A stretch of 64,000 nucleotides of DNA, taken from Platycnemis pennipes (Eukaryota > Arthropoda > Insecta > Odonata > Platycnemididae). The stretch covers positions 75,376,645 through 75,440,644 of the forward strand of contig OW121853.1 of the NCBI GenBank assembly GCA_933228895.1, written 5' to 3'. Under the pieces are notes generated by a model, which was not told where the DNA came from, searched no databases, and was given only the letters and a program-made list of their open reading frames with translations. Within the stretch, counting starts at the first letter, position 1, and each line of letters begins with the position of its first letter. Both the position numbers and the translations under genes were made by a program. Positions 13,401 to 28,400 of the stretch are shown here, piece after piece.

Positions 13401-16400
13401 AAAAGAGAGACATAGCAGTCATTTCTTGCAAACCATAACATATATCCTTCAGACCAGCATTTTTTCAGAATCATACCCACACCCTCTTCCATGCATATAT
13501 GCAATCAACTTAATTTATTTTGCAAAAACTAACCTAATCTTTTGATTTTAACAATTAAAATCTTGGTAATACACAATTAATTTCCAACCAAAAATAAGAG
13601 AGCTATTATCATAGAAAATTTAAGAATAATTGAACAAAATATTATGGACCAGAACACTGTGAATGTATAAAATTCTCCTTTTGCGATTTATAAAGAAACT
13701 CTTTAATGCATCTATGTCGGATGTGTTAATTGAAAGGAGTCAATTATTTATAACAAAATATATTCGTTTGCCATTTACTGAACCATATTTTTTGAAAAAG
13801 TCACTGAGAATAATCAGAAAGAAATGGTTTCTTAATTTGCAAAGTTATTACTTAAGACTATCGAAGTTGCGCAGTGAGTGAAAATAATGGAATCCAAGCA
13901 TCGTGTGCATCATATTGCTGCACATTCAAAAGTATAATATTATTATTGTAATAGGGTATACAGAATTTGATATTTCTTATGCATTGCTTCGGGAAACATA
14001 CTTCCTACCGCGCTTGGATTGTTATCTGCTGATTCAGCGCGATGTCAATGTGTGGGTGTTGTCTACAAGGCTGCCCATCACGGGCGATCAGACTAGATAA
14101 TTGTTTAAAGACACCTATCAATAGTAGCCTTCCTTCAACAATTTCAGGCTCATCATATTCATCCCCATTCGGATTTATTGTTATTAAATACCATTTCAAT
14201 GATTTCATCGTCTGTGAAATGTTGTGTGGTGAGAGTATTGTGGCCGCTTACTATCCTTTCCTCTAAATTTCCCAATTCCATTTCCTTCAACTGTTTTTTT
14301 TTCAACAGTATTTCACAATCAGTTTTAGAACCGATTGTGAAATACTACTTCATGCACACAAAATTTCCCACATCACATCTTTGAGATTGATCATGTCTGT
14401 TTCTGAAATAGTTTATCCTGCTCCATTAGAATTTGGCCAGAAATACTAAGGCCTTCACTTCGACGTAATCAAAACCACGCGATCAGAATCAGCACTTGAA
14501 CCTTCCTTCATAGTTTTTCTCTCTGTCATCCATTTCTTTATGTCACTTTAACAGTATATTTTAGAGGATTTTCTCTTTCAGCTTCTTAATGTGCTATATT
14601 GTTGAAGATCCCACGTAGTATGTTTCAGACAAATGCTTTACTGATGCAACCGCATCAAGCGTTTTCACAACTTGCACTTTTTCTGTGATCGTTAACGTTT
14701 TGTACTGATTCCTCACTCCTCTGCTTTTGCCACAACCATATAGATTAGACATGATTTGCGAGAAACATAATCATAAAACAAATAATTTCATCAATTTACG
14801 TCCAGTGGTCAATAAAAAATGCACGTGCCATTGAAAGTGGATGATCTGTAAATTAGTCGTAGTCTCGGTGATGTCTTCAAATTTATGTTTACTTCCAGTT
14901 ACAGAATAATTCCAGTGTGCACGAAGTACCAGAAATTAATATGTTTAAATTATTCTGATTCTCTGGATGGGAAAATTAACATTAAGAATGGGATAATATC
15001 TCGGCATGTTATGAAGCAATGTTTCAGTAAAAAATATTTTATTATTTTCCACAAAGTACCAGGTAGGTCACGGAAAATTGCTGGATTATGGGTGTTTCCA
15101 GATTAGGGATTCCCTGGTTAAGGGTGCTCAACTGTATAAACATGGGGAAAACTGAATCTCCACCAAGTGATGGCTGATGAAGAATAGATTATTTTTCTCA
15201 TCCAGCTTCCAATAACAATATTCATTGATTAAATAAACCAGTCAAGTATTAAATGGAGACAATGGATTCTTCCTTAATGATCACAGTCTAGTATTAACAA
15301 TTAAAAGTAGATTATCTCTATATCTGTGAGTATTAAGAGCTTTTGTTCATCATTGTTTTAAATATTTTTATTTTCAAAATCCTACAAATAAGTAGCATAT
15401 TTTATCACCGAGAACAATAAATTTTAAAATTTAAAGATAAGTAATTAATATGATATATCAACTACCAAAATTATCTTAATAATCAACATTTTACCTTATA
15501 ATAATAGATAATTCTACCATCGGAGCTGTCTATAAGTAATAGATTTAAGCAGGAAAGCTAATTATCTAAGGAAGAGGATTCCTTACTTTTCAGCCCCCTA
15601 TTGGATGTCTCTATTAGTCATTTATTGCAGGGGCATTGTGGAGGTGTCCATTCTTTCAAACACCTTCACTGCTAAACATTTCAGTTAACGCCTTACATAT
15701 AAAATGCATGTATGGATGTATAGCAGTGAAAGGCTTATGTTCAAAGAGAAGAAGATAGCCAGATAGTTTTTCTGCCTTCAGCATTACGATATTATCCATT
15801 ATAATCATACTTATAGATGAAATATTGTAGGTTTTCTCAGCAAATATTGTTGAATTTTCCTCAGGTTACCAGCAAGGTGAGGTTGTTGATAGGCACTGAT
15901 GTTTTGAAGTCATAGTCTGCCATCATCTTCAAGCCTCCGCTCACCCTGAAGATGGTGTCAGACAATGCTTCAAAACGTCAGTGCCTATCAACACCCCCAC
16001 GTGACTGGAAACCCAAGAAAACTCTTCTTCATCACACTTAAACTTTGTAAAATGGCATAATTTGTGTGATTTTTATCTGATCTCAGAGTTAGCTGGTAAA
16101 ATCTACCCTGAAATACTAGCCATGGAATTACTATGTGAAATTTTACCATCTCATACTTGTTGAAACCATTAATTTTTTTTTTAACAGGATCCAAAAATGA
16201 CAGACTGGCTGTGGGAAGTCAAGGAATGTGCAGAGCAGAAAAGCAGATTTGAAAGCTATAGGAAAAACAGGCAGAAATTTCATTCCAGAGAGGAGCAGGA
16301 ACGACAGTATGACCAGAAACTCAAAAGGGTATGTTCCCTTCTGTAGTGACGCATTATCTTATATGCAAAGCAATGGGGTCGTTTACCAATTTTTTTTATC

Positions 16401-19400
16401 AATTCATCTAGTGCAGGGGTTCCCAAACTTTTTTGTACTACGCCCCCTCCTGTTAAAATGGAAACCCACCACGCCCCCCTTCACAGTAAATTTTGTGGAC
16501 ATGTGAAAAAAACAAGTATTGCATTGACAGCAAAATATGTATTTTTACTATCACAAAATACAACATTGTAAGTTTCAATGTAAAGAAATACTGTTAAGAG
16601 AAAAACATCGACAAAAAGCTATATATTTTTGGTATAAAAGAGTTTTATATAAGTGGATTGTTAAGTTTTCTAAACATCTAGTTTGATTTTAAAAATCTAC
16701 AACAAAATTAGTTAAAGAAATGTATGGATTTTATTTACTTAAAGATTTTTATTTTTAACTGGTCTCGTGCTCACGCCCCCCTGGCATGTCTTCACACCCC
16801 CCTGGGGGGGGCGCACTCCCCAGTTTGGGAACCCCTGATCTAGTGGTTCTCGAGTTATATGAAGCAAAAAACAGATGTATTTAACCCTTTTGGAAAAGTT
16901 GGCATGCTAAGGACTCGTACGTCATCCACTTTGTCCAATCACAACTGAGACTGCAGAGCTCCTTCACCCATGATGGGGGACACACAGCTGACTGCCAATG
17001 GTAGTGGTTGTTAGACTCCATCTGGCAATTGCCCTTTCCATGGTTATCACCATCTTATTCAGATCCCTCTCTGTCTCTGCTATGAGTGCTATGTCATCAG
17101 CGAATCGCAGCATGATAATTTTTTCTCCATGAATATTCACTCCAGAAGACTTCTCTGTGATTTCAGGACCAACCTTATGTTTCGCAATTCGATATCCCAA
17201 TTCCCTTAAAGTACAGCCCATGACGAGTGTGTGGGAGTATGCAGAGCTTTCTCGAAGGGAAATATAAAAAGATTAGATGAAATTGAAGAAGAATTGCTGA
17301 GGGGATGGTGCTCGGAGAGAATGTCTTTGGGGAATTAAGAATAGGTTGGCGCGGATGGATTTAAAGAGGTCGGAGATGAATCGTGGGCCGCATTCTCGCA
17401 ATCTTCGGATTGAAATATTAATGGAAGCGGAGGAGTTCTTATGAGGCCATCCATTCTTTCTGTTTCTAGAACGGGATTATTTCCTCGACTTGGAAGCCGA
17501 GGTTTGCATTCGTGACTTCCGTTGAGCTAGTCACATTCACTTTCGAACTCTTAATCCTCTTTTCATTGTTATCGTATTGTAATAATGGGGCCGTGTACAA
17601 TATTTTTTATTGCCGAATCTGATAGAGCTTGTAGAATAAAAATACCTGTATTTATCCATTCTTCGATCCGTCATTTAGTTCTCGAGATATTAGCGGTGAA
17701 AAACTGATGTGTTTAAACCTTTTGGAAAATTGGGCGTGCAAAGGACTCGTAAGTCATCCACTTTGTCCAATCACAACTGAGACTTCAGAGCTCCTTCGCC
17801 CATGATGGGTACACAGCTGACTGCCAATGGTAGTGGTTGTTAGACTCCATTCGGATTATTTCGAAAGACATTGCGCATTCAACCATGTCGTATTTTGGGA
17901 ATAAGCAAATAAACTTCAGCACACTTTTGGTCGCACCAAAATGTGCACGAAAACATTTTGTTTTTCAGTTGTTTTGGGTTATTTACGGGATGCAACAGGA
18001 TTTCTTCAAGCAGACCTCCCCTCCCCACCTCCTCTCCTTTCCCGTTCTTCCTCAACACCATCAAGGACAGGAGGTGGATGACATAGTAATCCTTAACACA
18101 GCTCATTCAGTGGGAGTCACCTTTTGCCTATTTTAAATTTCTTATTTATGAGTGAATGGATTTGGTTGGAAGATTACTTTTTCACTAACATTCACTTTTT
18201 TTCCATCTATTGATTTCGTGTACAAAAGGGTGATTTCGGTTCCGAGTAAACTCCCCCATTGCCATTGACATGTATGTACGAGTAGAATTAGAGTTTTCAT
18301 TTTTGTAGGTTCTTCAACTGCTTAGGATATATTGCGTTAGACCATCTGCCTACAACTTAAACCTGAATATAACTTCTTTGTCCCAGGTAGGATGAAACCC
18401 ATGGTCTTTGGGTTGCCAGGCCAGCAAATTACCAACCTGGCAACTGTAGTATTAAACACTGGAACAAATTTTCAGTTTGAAACGATATTTTATGTAAAAC
18501 CAACCTTGGTAATGACTGTATAAGTTGAAACCTAGGTCGGTTTTAATAAAAGTCCGTGGAATTTTACTAAGTGAATCCATTTACGTTATCAATATGTGGT
18601 TCCACAAAGTCAAGCCTAGCAATTTGTTAAATATTTTAGATGCTTTGCATCTTTAAAAAAAATTAAAAATAAAACCACCAGATCAGGGCTGAGTTCAACC
18701 CTCTTAGTGCTAACCTTCTTCCCGGGGTACTATTGAGATATGCAGAGTATAATTTAATAAAATGTAGCACCCTAGAAAAAAAATATTATGAAGCTATTGT
18801 CATATATATCCAAATGCATTTTTTTCACATTAATTGAGTTGAACTAACTAATAATAACACTATTTTTTTACAGTGACTGAAAAATAAATGTTATTATTTT
18901 AGTGTGATAAAGTTGAACGATACATTTATACTGGGCCGATATATCAGCCTGCTGCACTTTTCGTTCGAGATGCAAAAGCCGATATATCAGCCCACCGCAC
19001 TAAGAGGGTTAAAGCCAGTGAGTACTTCCTTTGGGTTGTGGATGGTGAGTCAACCTTTAGGTATTGAGTTGAAGTTGAGGTAAGCATTTGAAATGTGGTG
19101 CTACAGAAGATTAAATGGATCGACCGAGTGACAAATGAAGAAGTCCTAAGAAGAGTGGGAGAAAAGAGAAGTCTGCTGAATACCCCAAGGAGAAGATGGG
19201 ACAATTTAATCGGCCACATCATGAGACATGATGACCTATTGAAGACCATCATTGAAGGACAAGTTGATGGGAAGAACGTTTAAGGAAGGCCTCGTATGAG
19301 ATATATAGAACAGGTTGTGAAGGATATGAAAGAGAGGAATTATGTTAATATGAAGAGGTTGGCTGATAGAAGAATCGAGTGGAGGGCTGCGTCAAACCAA

Positions 19401-22400
19401 TCCTAGGATTGTTGACCGATGGTGATTGTTGACCAAGACAACTTCATGGGCCACATCTAGAGAATGAGAATGGCAAAGGAAGACCTCATATGAGATAAAT
19501 ATAACAAGTGATGAAGGGTTTGAAAGAGAAGAAATACATAAATATTAAGAGATTAGCTGATAGAAGAATCCAGTGGAGAGCTGCGTCAAACCAATCGCAG
19601 AATTGCCAACTGATGAAGATGATAATAAAACACGCAGGTTGATTTTCTGTGAACTCTTCTCTTGGGGAAAAATATCTATTATAGTAACTAAACATCAGTA
19701 GACTTTTTAATTCTTTATTACAATAATTACTTGATAATGAGATTTAAAAAATGGACAAATCATGGAATGACTCTGATCTCATCACATCTACTTAATGCCA
19801 TAAATACTTGGAACAGATCAGAATTTCATAAAGCTAAATTCATTTCCCAGCCCTACTCATTTAGTTTCCTTAACTCCAGCCATTGACTATAACTACTCGA
19901 AATATTCCCCCATCAGCAAGATCATCCTTGTCCAAGAGAGAACTTCGCTTCATATGTACACACATTCTGAGTCCAAATACTAATGAACAAAAGTCAGTGG
20001 TCCAACAACATACCATGTTTTGGTTTCCTGGTAAGGATTGAATGCTCATCAAGGCCCTCCCCAAAAATATGTTTTTGTCAAATCACTTATTTAAAGGGAA
20101 TTTTTGGCACAAAATTTTTTTAATATTCCAATTAAAGCTTTAAAAGGCATTTTTTCCTCATTGGTGGGTGATATTGTTTGGCATAATCATTAGAATTCGT
20201 CATAAAATAACCATTTTTTCCTCATGTGCAATGAATATCATATTTAAATGCTTAAATACCTTGCTTGATTGGTAGGAGCATGAACACCACACAAATATTT
20301 TGTCCATTAGAGAGATTTTAGGCTAATTCACTATACTTTTGGGTCGGGATATATTTTTTGCTGAGTCTCCTTAAATACTATATTTTTCTAAATTTTTTAT
20401 AATTTTCTGTCTTTTGTTTCTAAAGAGGAACCTTCAATATAGCAGCTAAATAATGACAGAAAATTAACAGGAAATACTAATAATTTTTGGCTCTTATGTT
20501 TCATATTTATGAACTGTTGTAACGTATACCCTGGGCACTGTCTTGAAATAATCTTCTTCCTCCTTTCTTTATGTTGATTGCCATGCTTCCCAAAGAAATT
20601 AACTTACGCCTTTCTATACAATTTCCTGGGCTTGTTCACATCACTCAGGATAGCATTGCTTAGTAAGGGAGAAACAGAGAATCTTTAGGATGCACACAAA
20701 AAAACTTTTATTTTAACTAAAATACAACTCACGAAACGAAAGTTATATATTATGCTTGGTGATCACTTCCGAAGGTGAATTTCTATCTCAAAGTGGACTG
20801 TATAATTTGCATTTACGAAAATTACTAGAGACAAAAGGTTGAGCCATGACAATACGCCACTCACCGATCGCGTGCCCGACTGACCGATGGCTCTTCGGCA
20901 AGCAGCTGGACTCCACAGGGTTGCTTCTCTCACGATCCTCACTGCTCAGCGTTCACAGGTAGACTCCCACCTCACTCATTCAACATCCACTCATTGGCGC
21001 ACAAACAAATGATAAGCGAAAACCGAAGTCCAGTGGCACCGCCAAGTGGTGGCGCGGCTCAACCTTGACATAACATTTGAATACTCAACTGAACACTTGG
21101 TGTCAATTGAAATTTTGTATCCAACACAAAAATAAGGTTTTTTATTTGGCCCAATTTATACAGAAACATCCCTTAAATAACTTACAATGAGTGCAAAGTA
21201 CATTGTAACTCCACAGGTTGTTGAACGTGAGCGAGTGCGAAAGGAAAGCAAGGAAGGCGCAACTAGAAGGGGTTCATGGGATCAGGAAGTTCACTAGTGA
21301 GACGTGGTTGACCCTAGACTTGAAAACTTCCATGGTACTTTGGACTTTAGCCAGTTGGTAGGGAAAGAGTGGAAGGAGGATAGCTGGTCACTAGAGGTGG
21401 AGGAGAGTAGGAGTCTCTCTTGGTCAGCAGGAGGCAGGCAGTCTCTCTCGGTCGTGTAGCAGGGAGAGTCTCTCTCCTGGTCATCAGCAGCCAGAGGCTA
21501 GAGTGACTTCCCAAGGAGCAATCACGGCCGAATGGTGGAGGGTCATCTCAAACCCAATGCTCGGGAGGGACTCGCCAGCTGTCCTCATATAATAATAGCA
21601 ACCGCAGCCTGACGAGTGTCATCGGGCGATGAAGTTTTTTTCCATCCCGTCAATGTTGGTCAGTAACAACTTTGTGGGTCAACTGCAATCACTGTATTTT
21701 GTGAAATGGCGATAACGACTCAGGGGATTTTAAGAGCGAGCTTTTTTTCATTGGTTAGTTGAGTGGCTGTGTCCACACAGGCATTGCTTGTTGCATTTCC
21801 ATTTGGTTTTGCTTTCCTTTCCTCAAGTATTTTTTCTCTCAGCATCCTTAGTTAGTAATTATAAGATCAGGGGTAGAATTTTACCTTGTGGGTGATCAAT
21901 GTATGAATTGTTTTTCATTATAATAAATGCTGTTCAAAAAATACAACGTAATAATTCACAATTACCACTGAACTGTCTTTGTGTGCGGTGATTTTACCGT
22001 AGAACCTATATCATGGCCTGTTCTCCTGCTGCGTCAGTCGGCATTCATATGTAACTGTAGGTTTGGCACCCTGTATGGCCACAATATATTTATATTCATA
22101 TAACCCCAATCAACACAACTTTTATTCACTTCCTGATCCTTACTATCTTATCACTTATCTTCCTGATTTTGTTTTTTTCATGGGTGTTTTCAAGTCTGTT
22201 TCCGCACTAATAGTTGGTTCAGACTGGGAGGAAAGGTATAAGGGTAGGAATGGAAAGGTATAAGGATAGGAATGGAAGGGATGGGGGATGAAATATCTAC
22301 CCTGATTTTGTTTCCATCGTGTGACAAATTGCGTGTTCCCAAATGGCTGTTTGGTTCCTTGTGGGTATTCCCTCTCGATTCTCATGTATAACATGAGGTT

Positions 22401-25400
22401 CCTTCCCTCTTGGACTCAGGAGTATTTTCCTTCAGGCTACTCATCCTGGTTTCCTCCTCACAGTCTCCAATCCTTCCGGCAATCACTTTTCCTCAATCCT
22501 ACTTTTCCTTCCACTTGACCTATTTCCCCTCACAACGACAGTCAAACTACCATACTCCCTTCCCAGTTTCTTTTATTATCCCTCCAGTGTCCTTAGTCCC
22601 CACTTTGTTGCTTGTTTACCCAAAAACGGGCATCCTTTGATGTGTCTCGAAGGTGACATTATTTATAACCCCACGTAGACCTTGAGAATAACATATAATA
22701 CACCATTACAATGTGATGGTTTTATTCCATGGCACTTAATTGATCCAAAAACTACCATTTTAATTTCGCATTTCATAAACATTTTGGAGCTCGGAGAGTA
22801 ATTTAGCATTGCTTTGTTGTGTAAGCACTCCAGGTGTTGAGGCTGAAAACATTCCCTTACTGGTTCAAGGTAAACTTGGTTGTATGATTTAACTTTAATA
22901 CATGCCAAATGATGCTAATTAGTTTTTGTTAATGCAGTCATGTATAAAGTATTTATGCTGATTCATTATTTCGTTGAAAAATCTAGGTTCAAAACCAAAG
23001 TGGTGATTCTCAGGAATATCAGTTGATGACCTCTGTCTCCATGCCTGTTTTTGACAGGAGAGAGAATGCGGTAAGTACATCCCAAATTACATGACCCCTA
23101 AGCATTTAGTTTTAACTCAGCCAATTCGTTAAAACAAATTTTGGCTGGATAATTAGAAAATACGGGCTCATGAAATACTTGGGACTTATATTGACAGAAA
23201 TGCAATGTATAATTTTTATAGCTTTTGTGATAGAGTAATGGAAATTGGGTTCCATCATCCAATATAGTTTTGTTGGTAGTTGGTTATAATGCTGAGACAA
23301 TTCAGGATGATTTTTTTTATTTAAAAACTTAATTAATTAGTTAATGTTGCTCTTGGTCTGTTTTTTTCATCATAAGTTTCAATGGGTGGGAGATGTATTC
23401 CTGACTTTTCCTGGATCCATTTTTAAATATTCAATTGCATATTTTTCAATATAAATTCCAACTTTTGAATCACAGTCCCAATGTATGGCAACACTTGGGT
23501 TTCATTTTCAGTTAAACACGTTTGAGTTGTCATTTGATTCTTAATCAAATTATCCTTTGAACAATAATTAAGAGCATATTAAGCCTCATGAAATCTGGTG
23601 CATTGCATCGCAGTGAGGCTTAATATTTCTCAATTTTTTTTATATTTTTAAATTATTTGCAAATATTTTTACCTTAACTTTATGTCATTTGAATGTCAAT
23701 TTATTAACATTTCAAGGTTGTGAAAACAAGTTATTGTTATTTATTCACATTAATATGATTCAAATTAAAGTTCAATTTATAAATCAGATTCAGTTTGTCT
23801 GCTGTATTATTTTTGTTATTTTTTAGCACACAATAATTAATACATGAATATTGACACAGTCCACCACAATGGTTAAAATTGGAATAAGATATGGCAAATC
23901 ATTAAAACATGTTAAAAGCTTTCTCTTGCCATTACATTTCACCAATGCACATTCCTTTCTTGTATTAATTTTTCATTCTGAAAACCAACTTTATCACTCA
24001 ACCACAGTATAATTTGAGGTCATTAATGAATATTCTGTGTATAGTGTTGATATGTGTATGCCAATTAACTGTTTTATCAACTCGCAATTAATCCCATCCA
24101 ATTTCAGAACATCACAGAACGAGTTCTCGTAAATGAAGCCTATTGGGTTCAGAGAATGAGAGAGGTACTTTTTAATAATGATCATTCGGTCCTGTCTGTT
24201 GCGTGCAGCGTGCCTCTGTATATATATTCATAATAGTCAGTGGCATATATCTGTAGTGTAAGTCTAGAATTCTTGTAGGTTCGGTGGATTTCATTTAAGC
24301 AGTGCTTAGTTTATTTGTTCAACTAGTTGAATTGCTAACTGATCGCAACAGAAGTCCATCAATGTTAGCCACAATTAAAAAAAAAACATACATGAAATGA
24401 CTGAATTCAAAGTCATACTCTTTTTTTCTGGTCATGACTCATTGATGGAAGCCACTGTTGCCCCTTACGTAATTTTTTTTAAAAACATTTTCTACATTGA
24501 GTTGACTTGTGAACGTTTTACTCTTTCAAGTTGTTTGGCAAAAAATCAAGCACTGTACCTAGGTGTTTTGACAAGAGAAATAATCTTGCTCCTTTAGATT
24601 TTTAGACTTTAGATAGCCAAACTGGGAGCACACGTGGAAAGTCTCTACAATCATGTAAACTGCATTGCTGCAGGCATATGAGACAAGCAAGCTAAAGCTT
24701 TGTCCACACCCTTTTCAGTGATTCACAGCCGTGTATTCCAGTTTGACGATTTTAGTGTCGTAGCACTTACTTATCTTCTTCAGCATTAGAGTAGGCTAGT
24801 ATCATATTATACATACTTAAAGACATTGTATTCCAGTAGCAAGATGGTGCCTGGTGCAGTAAAAAAAATGTGACTTCTATGCAAAGAACATGATTGTGCC
24901 TGCGGTGGTGTGATACATTCCGTCTTTTGACATGTGTAAGTGTGCCAGATTTAGCTATCGTCAATAGGTAGTGAGCGCGTGCCTGAGAGAGAGTGTGTGA
25001 GTCAGTCGAGAGAGAGTGATTGTTTGACATGCATTTTTAGCCACTGCAGCTGGCGCAGACCTGCATGGAGACCGATGACTGGAAGTATTCCAACTTATGT
25101 CCCTTTATATGTTTAGCGGCTAGTGAGGAGATGGTTTTTTTTTCGACTCGCCATCTCTGGCAGTTGATGTATACATCTTCTTTTTTGAGACGCTTATATA
25201 CTGTAAACCTCTTATTTAGGAGTTTTCCCCTTTAGTGACTGCCAGAAACTGTGTAACGTGTCCAGTGGTATTGACTTAGAATGTAAATGCTCTAGTTTTT
25301 ATTTCCGAAAGTATTTTAATCATTTTTTTTTAACAGTAGAGATTATCCCATAGGGAAATATAGATTCAAAAGGGAAAAGAGAATGCAGCATACAACTAGG

Positions 25401-28400
25401 TAATCCTGTTTCTCTTTTCCCTCCCTTTCCAGTATATATTCTATCAAGTTAATCATTTATTTTACTTTTCTGTACTGCTGTGGAAGAGCCTGATGAAAAC
25501 TAATCCATGTAAATACATCCTCTTGTGCTTCTAATTACCTTTAAAAAAAATACCTCTTGCTCTTGTTGTTCATGCTCATTTTATTCTAATGCTGACATTG
25601 TTACAAGCTAGTATCGACTGTAGGTATTTCTGTATTTATCTTTGAAGAGGATGTCATTAGTTCTTCTTATGATTGCATGGTATTAACTTGGGTATCTCTT
25701 TCAAAACAGACCAGAATAGCTAATCTTCTTGGAGTAGCTGGCACTGATATTCCTATACAGGACATACAAAAGTTGATGGCTCCTCACATGGTGAGTGTCA
25801 AATTGAAGTCATTATTTATTGATTTGTTGAGAATTTGATTTGTGAAATAGTTCATGAAATTATATTACAAAACATGACTATTGATCCGCATGAGGCACTT
25901 AGAGCTTCTTTCTGAATTTCAGCTTGGGGTCAATGCTTATGCTTTCCTTGTGACCAACAATGGGTACGTTCTGATCCACCCTGATCTTAGACCAGTGGTA
26001 AGTTCAAGTTCTTTAAAATATATAATTAAAATTCTGTTCTGCTGTATGATGTACCATGATAACCATTGTTGTTTGCACATCATTGGTCAAAATTTGATGA
26101 TGAATAAAAGAAATGCATGTATATTAGGAGATATGACTTTGTGATAACTTTGATTCATTTTTATTCCATTCATTTTGCTAAACCTATTGTTGCTTCAGTT
26201 TCAGGGGATATTAAAACCGAGCTATAATAGTGTAGACATGGCTGAGGTGGAGTTAGTGGATGACAACTCTCTACCTCGAGAATTCAGCCCTGAACTTTTG
26301 GCGGTGAGTGTTATATTTGTAACTAGACTCTTTTTAAAATGTTTTTTCCAGAGTCTGTAGGTATGCCAGGACCTCATTCCTTCTGAAACACCCATAATTG
26401 GTCTCTATTAAAGCGATGTTGTAAAATAATGAGTGAGCACTGAAGCAACTGCTCTCCAGGAAAGTATCAGGTAATATATAGTAATGACACTGTATTACAA
26501 AAAAGTGGAATATTGTCCAACTCTTTTATGATATCATGGTCATATTTTTTGCATGATTCTCAAGAGGCTGCTTTTTTGCATCCAAGAATGGCTGATTAAA
26601 AAATTGGAGCATGCATGTATATATTCAGTCATGGCCATACACCTGAAGGATGGTCCAGTGAATTACTCATGACTAAAACATAGTCTGTAAGAGTGTTCAT
26701 TCACTCCAGGGTCACTACTTTTACTACCCGAAACTTACCACAATCAGAATTTGGTTATATGGTAACATCCAAGTATGAACCCTTAAAATGTTTTTGCTGT
26801 AGGCAGTGTTAATCATAAACTATAGTATGGAATATTTGCATTATTTAAATATTGAAATCTTGAAATATATAGTTAGTTCCACTCCATTATAGTTGGAGTA
26901 AAAGAATTTCTGGAAGACTTTAATTTCAATGAGAATCTGAAGTGTAAGCAATTGATCCCCGGTATTTTGGGGCAACTTAAAATTTTAACTGACATTAGAT
27001 TTTACTCATAATAATTTGTGCTTGCTCAAATATTTTAATAAGGTTTAGTACCCAACTAATTTCATGTCCAAAATTAAAATTCAACACATAAAGAATATTA
27101 ATCTTCTCCACTTGAAATATTTTAACATATTTTCTCCTGGTGAGTGTAATAAGAATTAATCCATATGAAACTTTGTTGGGGTTCATCTGACATTTGAGTG
27201 GAAGGGGAAAAAGTCAGTGCTGTCCTGGCCTTCAAGTGGAAAGGATTAAGCAATTGGGAAAATATTAAACCACTACTGCTTAAACTGTAATTTCATCCCT
27301 GAACTTATCAGCATAACAACACCAACACATGATTTTTTATTTGGGATGGAGCAATTCCTATGCCTAATCAACCCACTGCAAATTATTTCCATTACAGTTT
27401 AGGGATGCAGTAATTAATCAAACTATTGGAAGTGCAGTGCTGTCCATTAAATACCACTATGATGATATGGTGAGTAAATTAATTTTCATATAATTTTAAG
27501 AACTAAATTAATTTTATAAATCAATATATGGGCATTAGTGTATCTTTATTTTTGATGTTACCAGTGCATACTCCATACACAAGTTGTTTCAAATTTTACT
27601 TTAGTGTACAAACAGAGACCTCAACCAGAGTCATTTGTTGGTCCCAAAGTTCATAAAATAAATAATCATGAAAATGAATTTCCACCTACAAGTTTCATAG
27701 TTACTCAACACATTCCCTCCCACATTAATCATGGTAATAGAAGATGATCCGATGTACCAGTCATGTTGCTTATGTCGTTGTGTCTATATTTTCTGTCATT
27801 GATTGAGTCCCTACTCATTGCCCATCATCGGTGACCAGAATAATGATAGAGCTAAAAGAGAACAACCAACAAAAGTTTTCCCACAATGGGAAATTCCTTA
27901 GTCACCTCTTTCTTGTGCACATAACATTGCATTGTTTCCTATCTACATAGGAATGAATTTCCACAAGTTGAGACAAATTGCAGTATTCACACAAAATTTG
28001 CAAATTTGACTCCCGATTTGTAATGCTTTCAGGTTAACTCATGAGTGGATGGTTAGGAATTACAAGGAACCATATAGGAAACTTGGATACATTGCTAGTT
28101 CACTTGACCGAAAGTGGCCAAAATCTTCATTATGTCATCAAAAGTAACATACAGAGTTTGAAGATATCAATGCCAACAGTGACATTATTTTAGTAACACA
28201 TTGAGGCTACAAATCTGATACCTAGTTAGAAATATTTTTGTTTCTTTAGTAATTATATTTTACATTTTCTATCGTCACACATTTTACATTTCAAGTTGTA
28301 TCAATAATTTTGAATTTTATCCCCTAAAATCTTCTAAATAGCAGGCAATGTGCATTGCATATTATATTTGTATAATTGCCATTTTAAGGCTGAGTCAATG

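Noticed and set aside
14310..14346. Short inverted repeat tttcacaatc...gattgtgaaa as a terminator or MITE
   Set aside because: Arms of only about 10-15 bases inside the pogo relic; no flanking duplication.
20515..22040. Possible LTR or solo LTR
   Set aside because: Start TG and possible end could be imagined, but no matching second copy, target duplication or primer-binding site was found.
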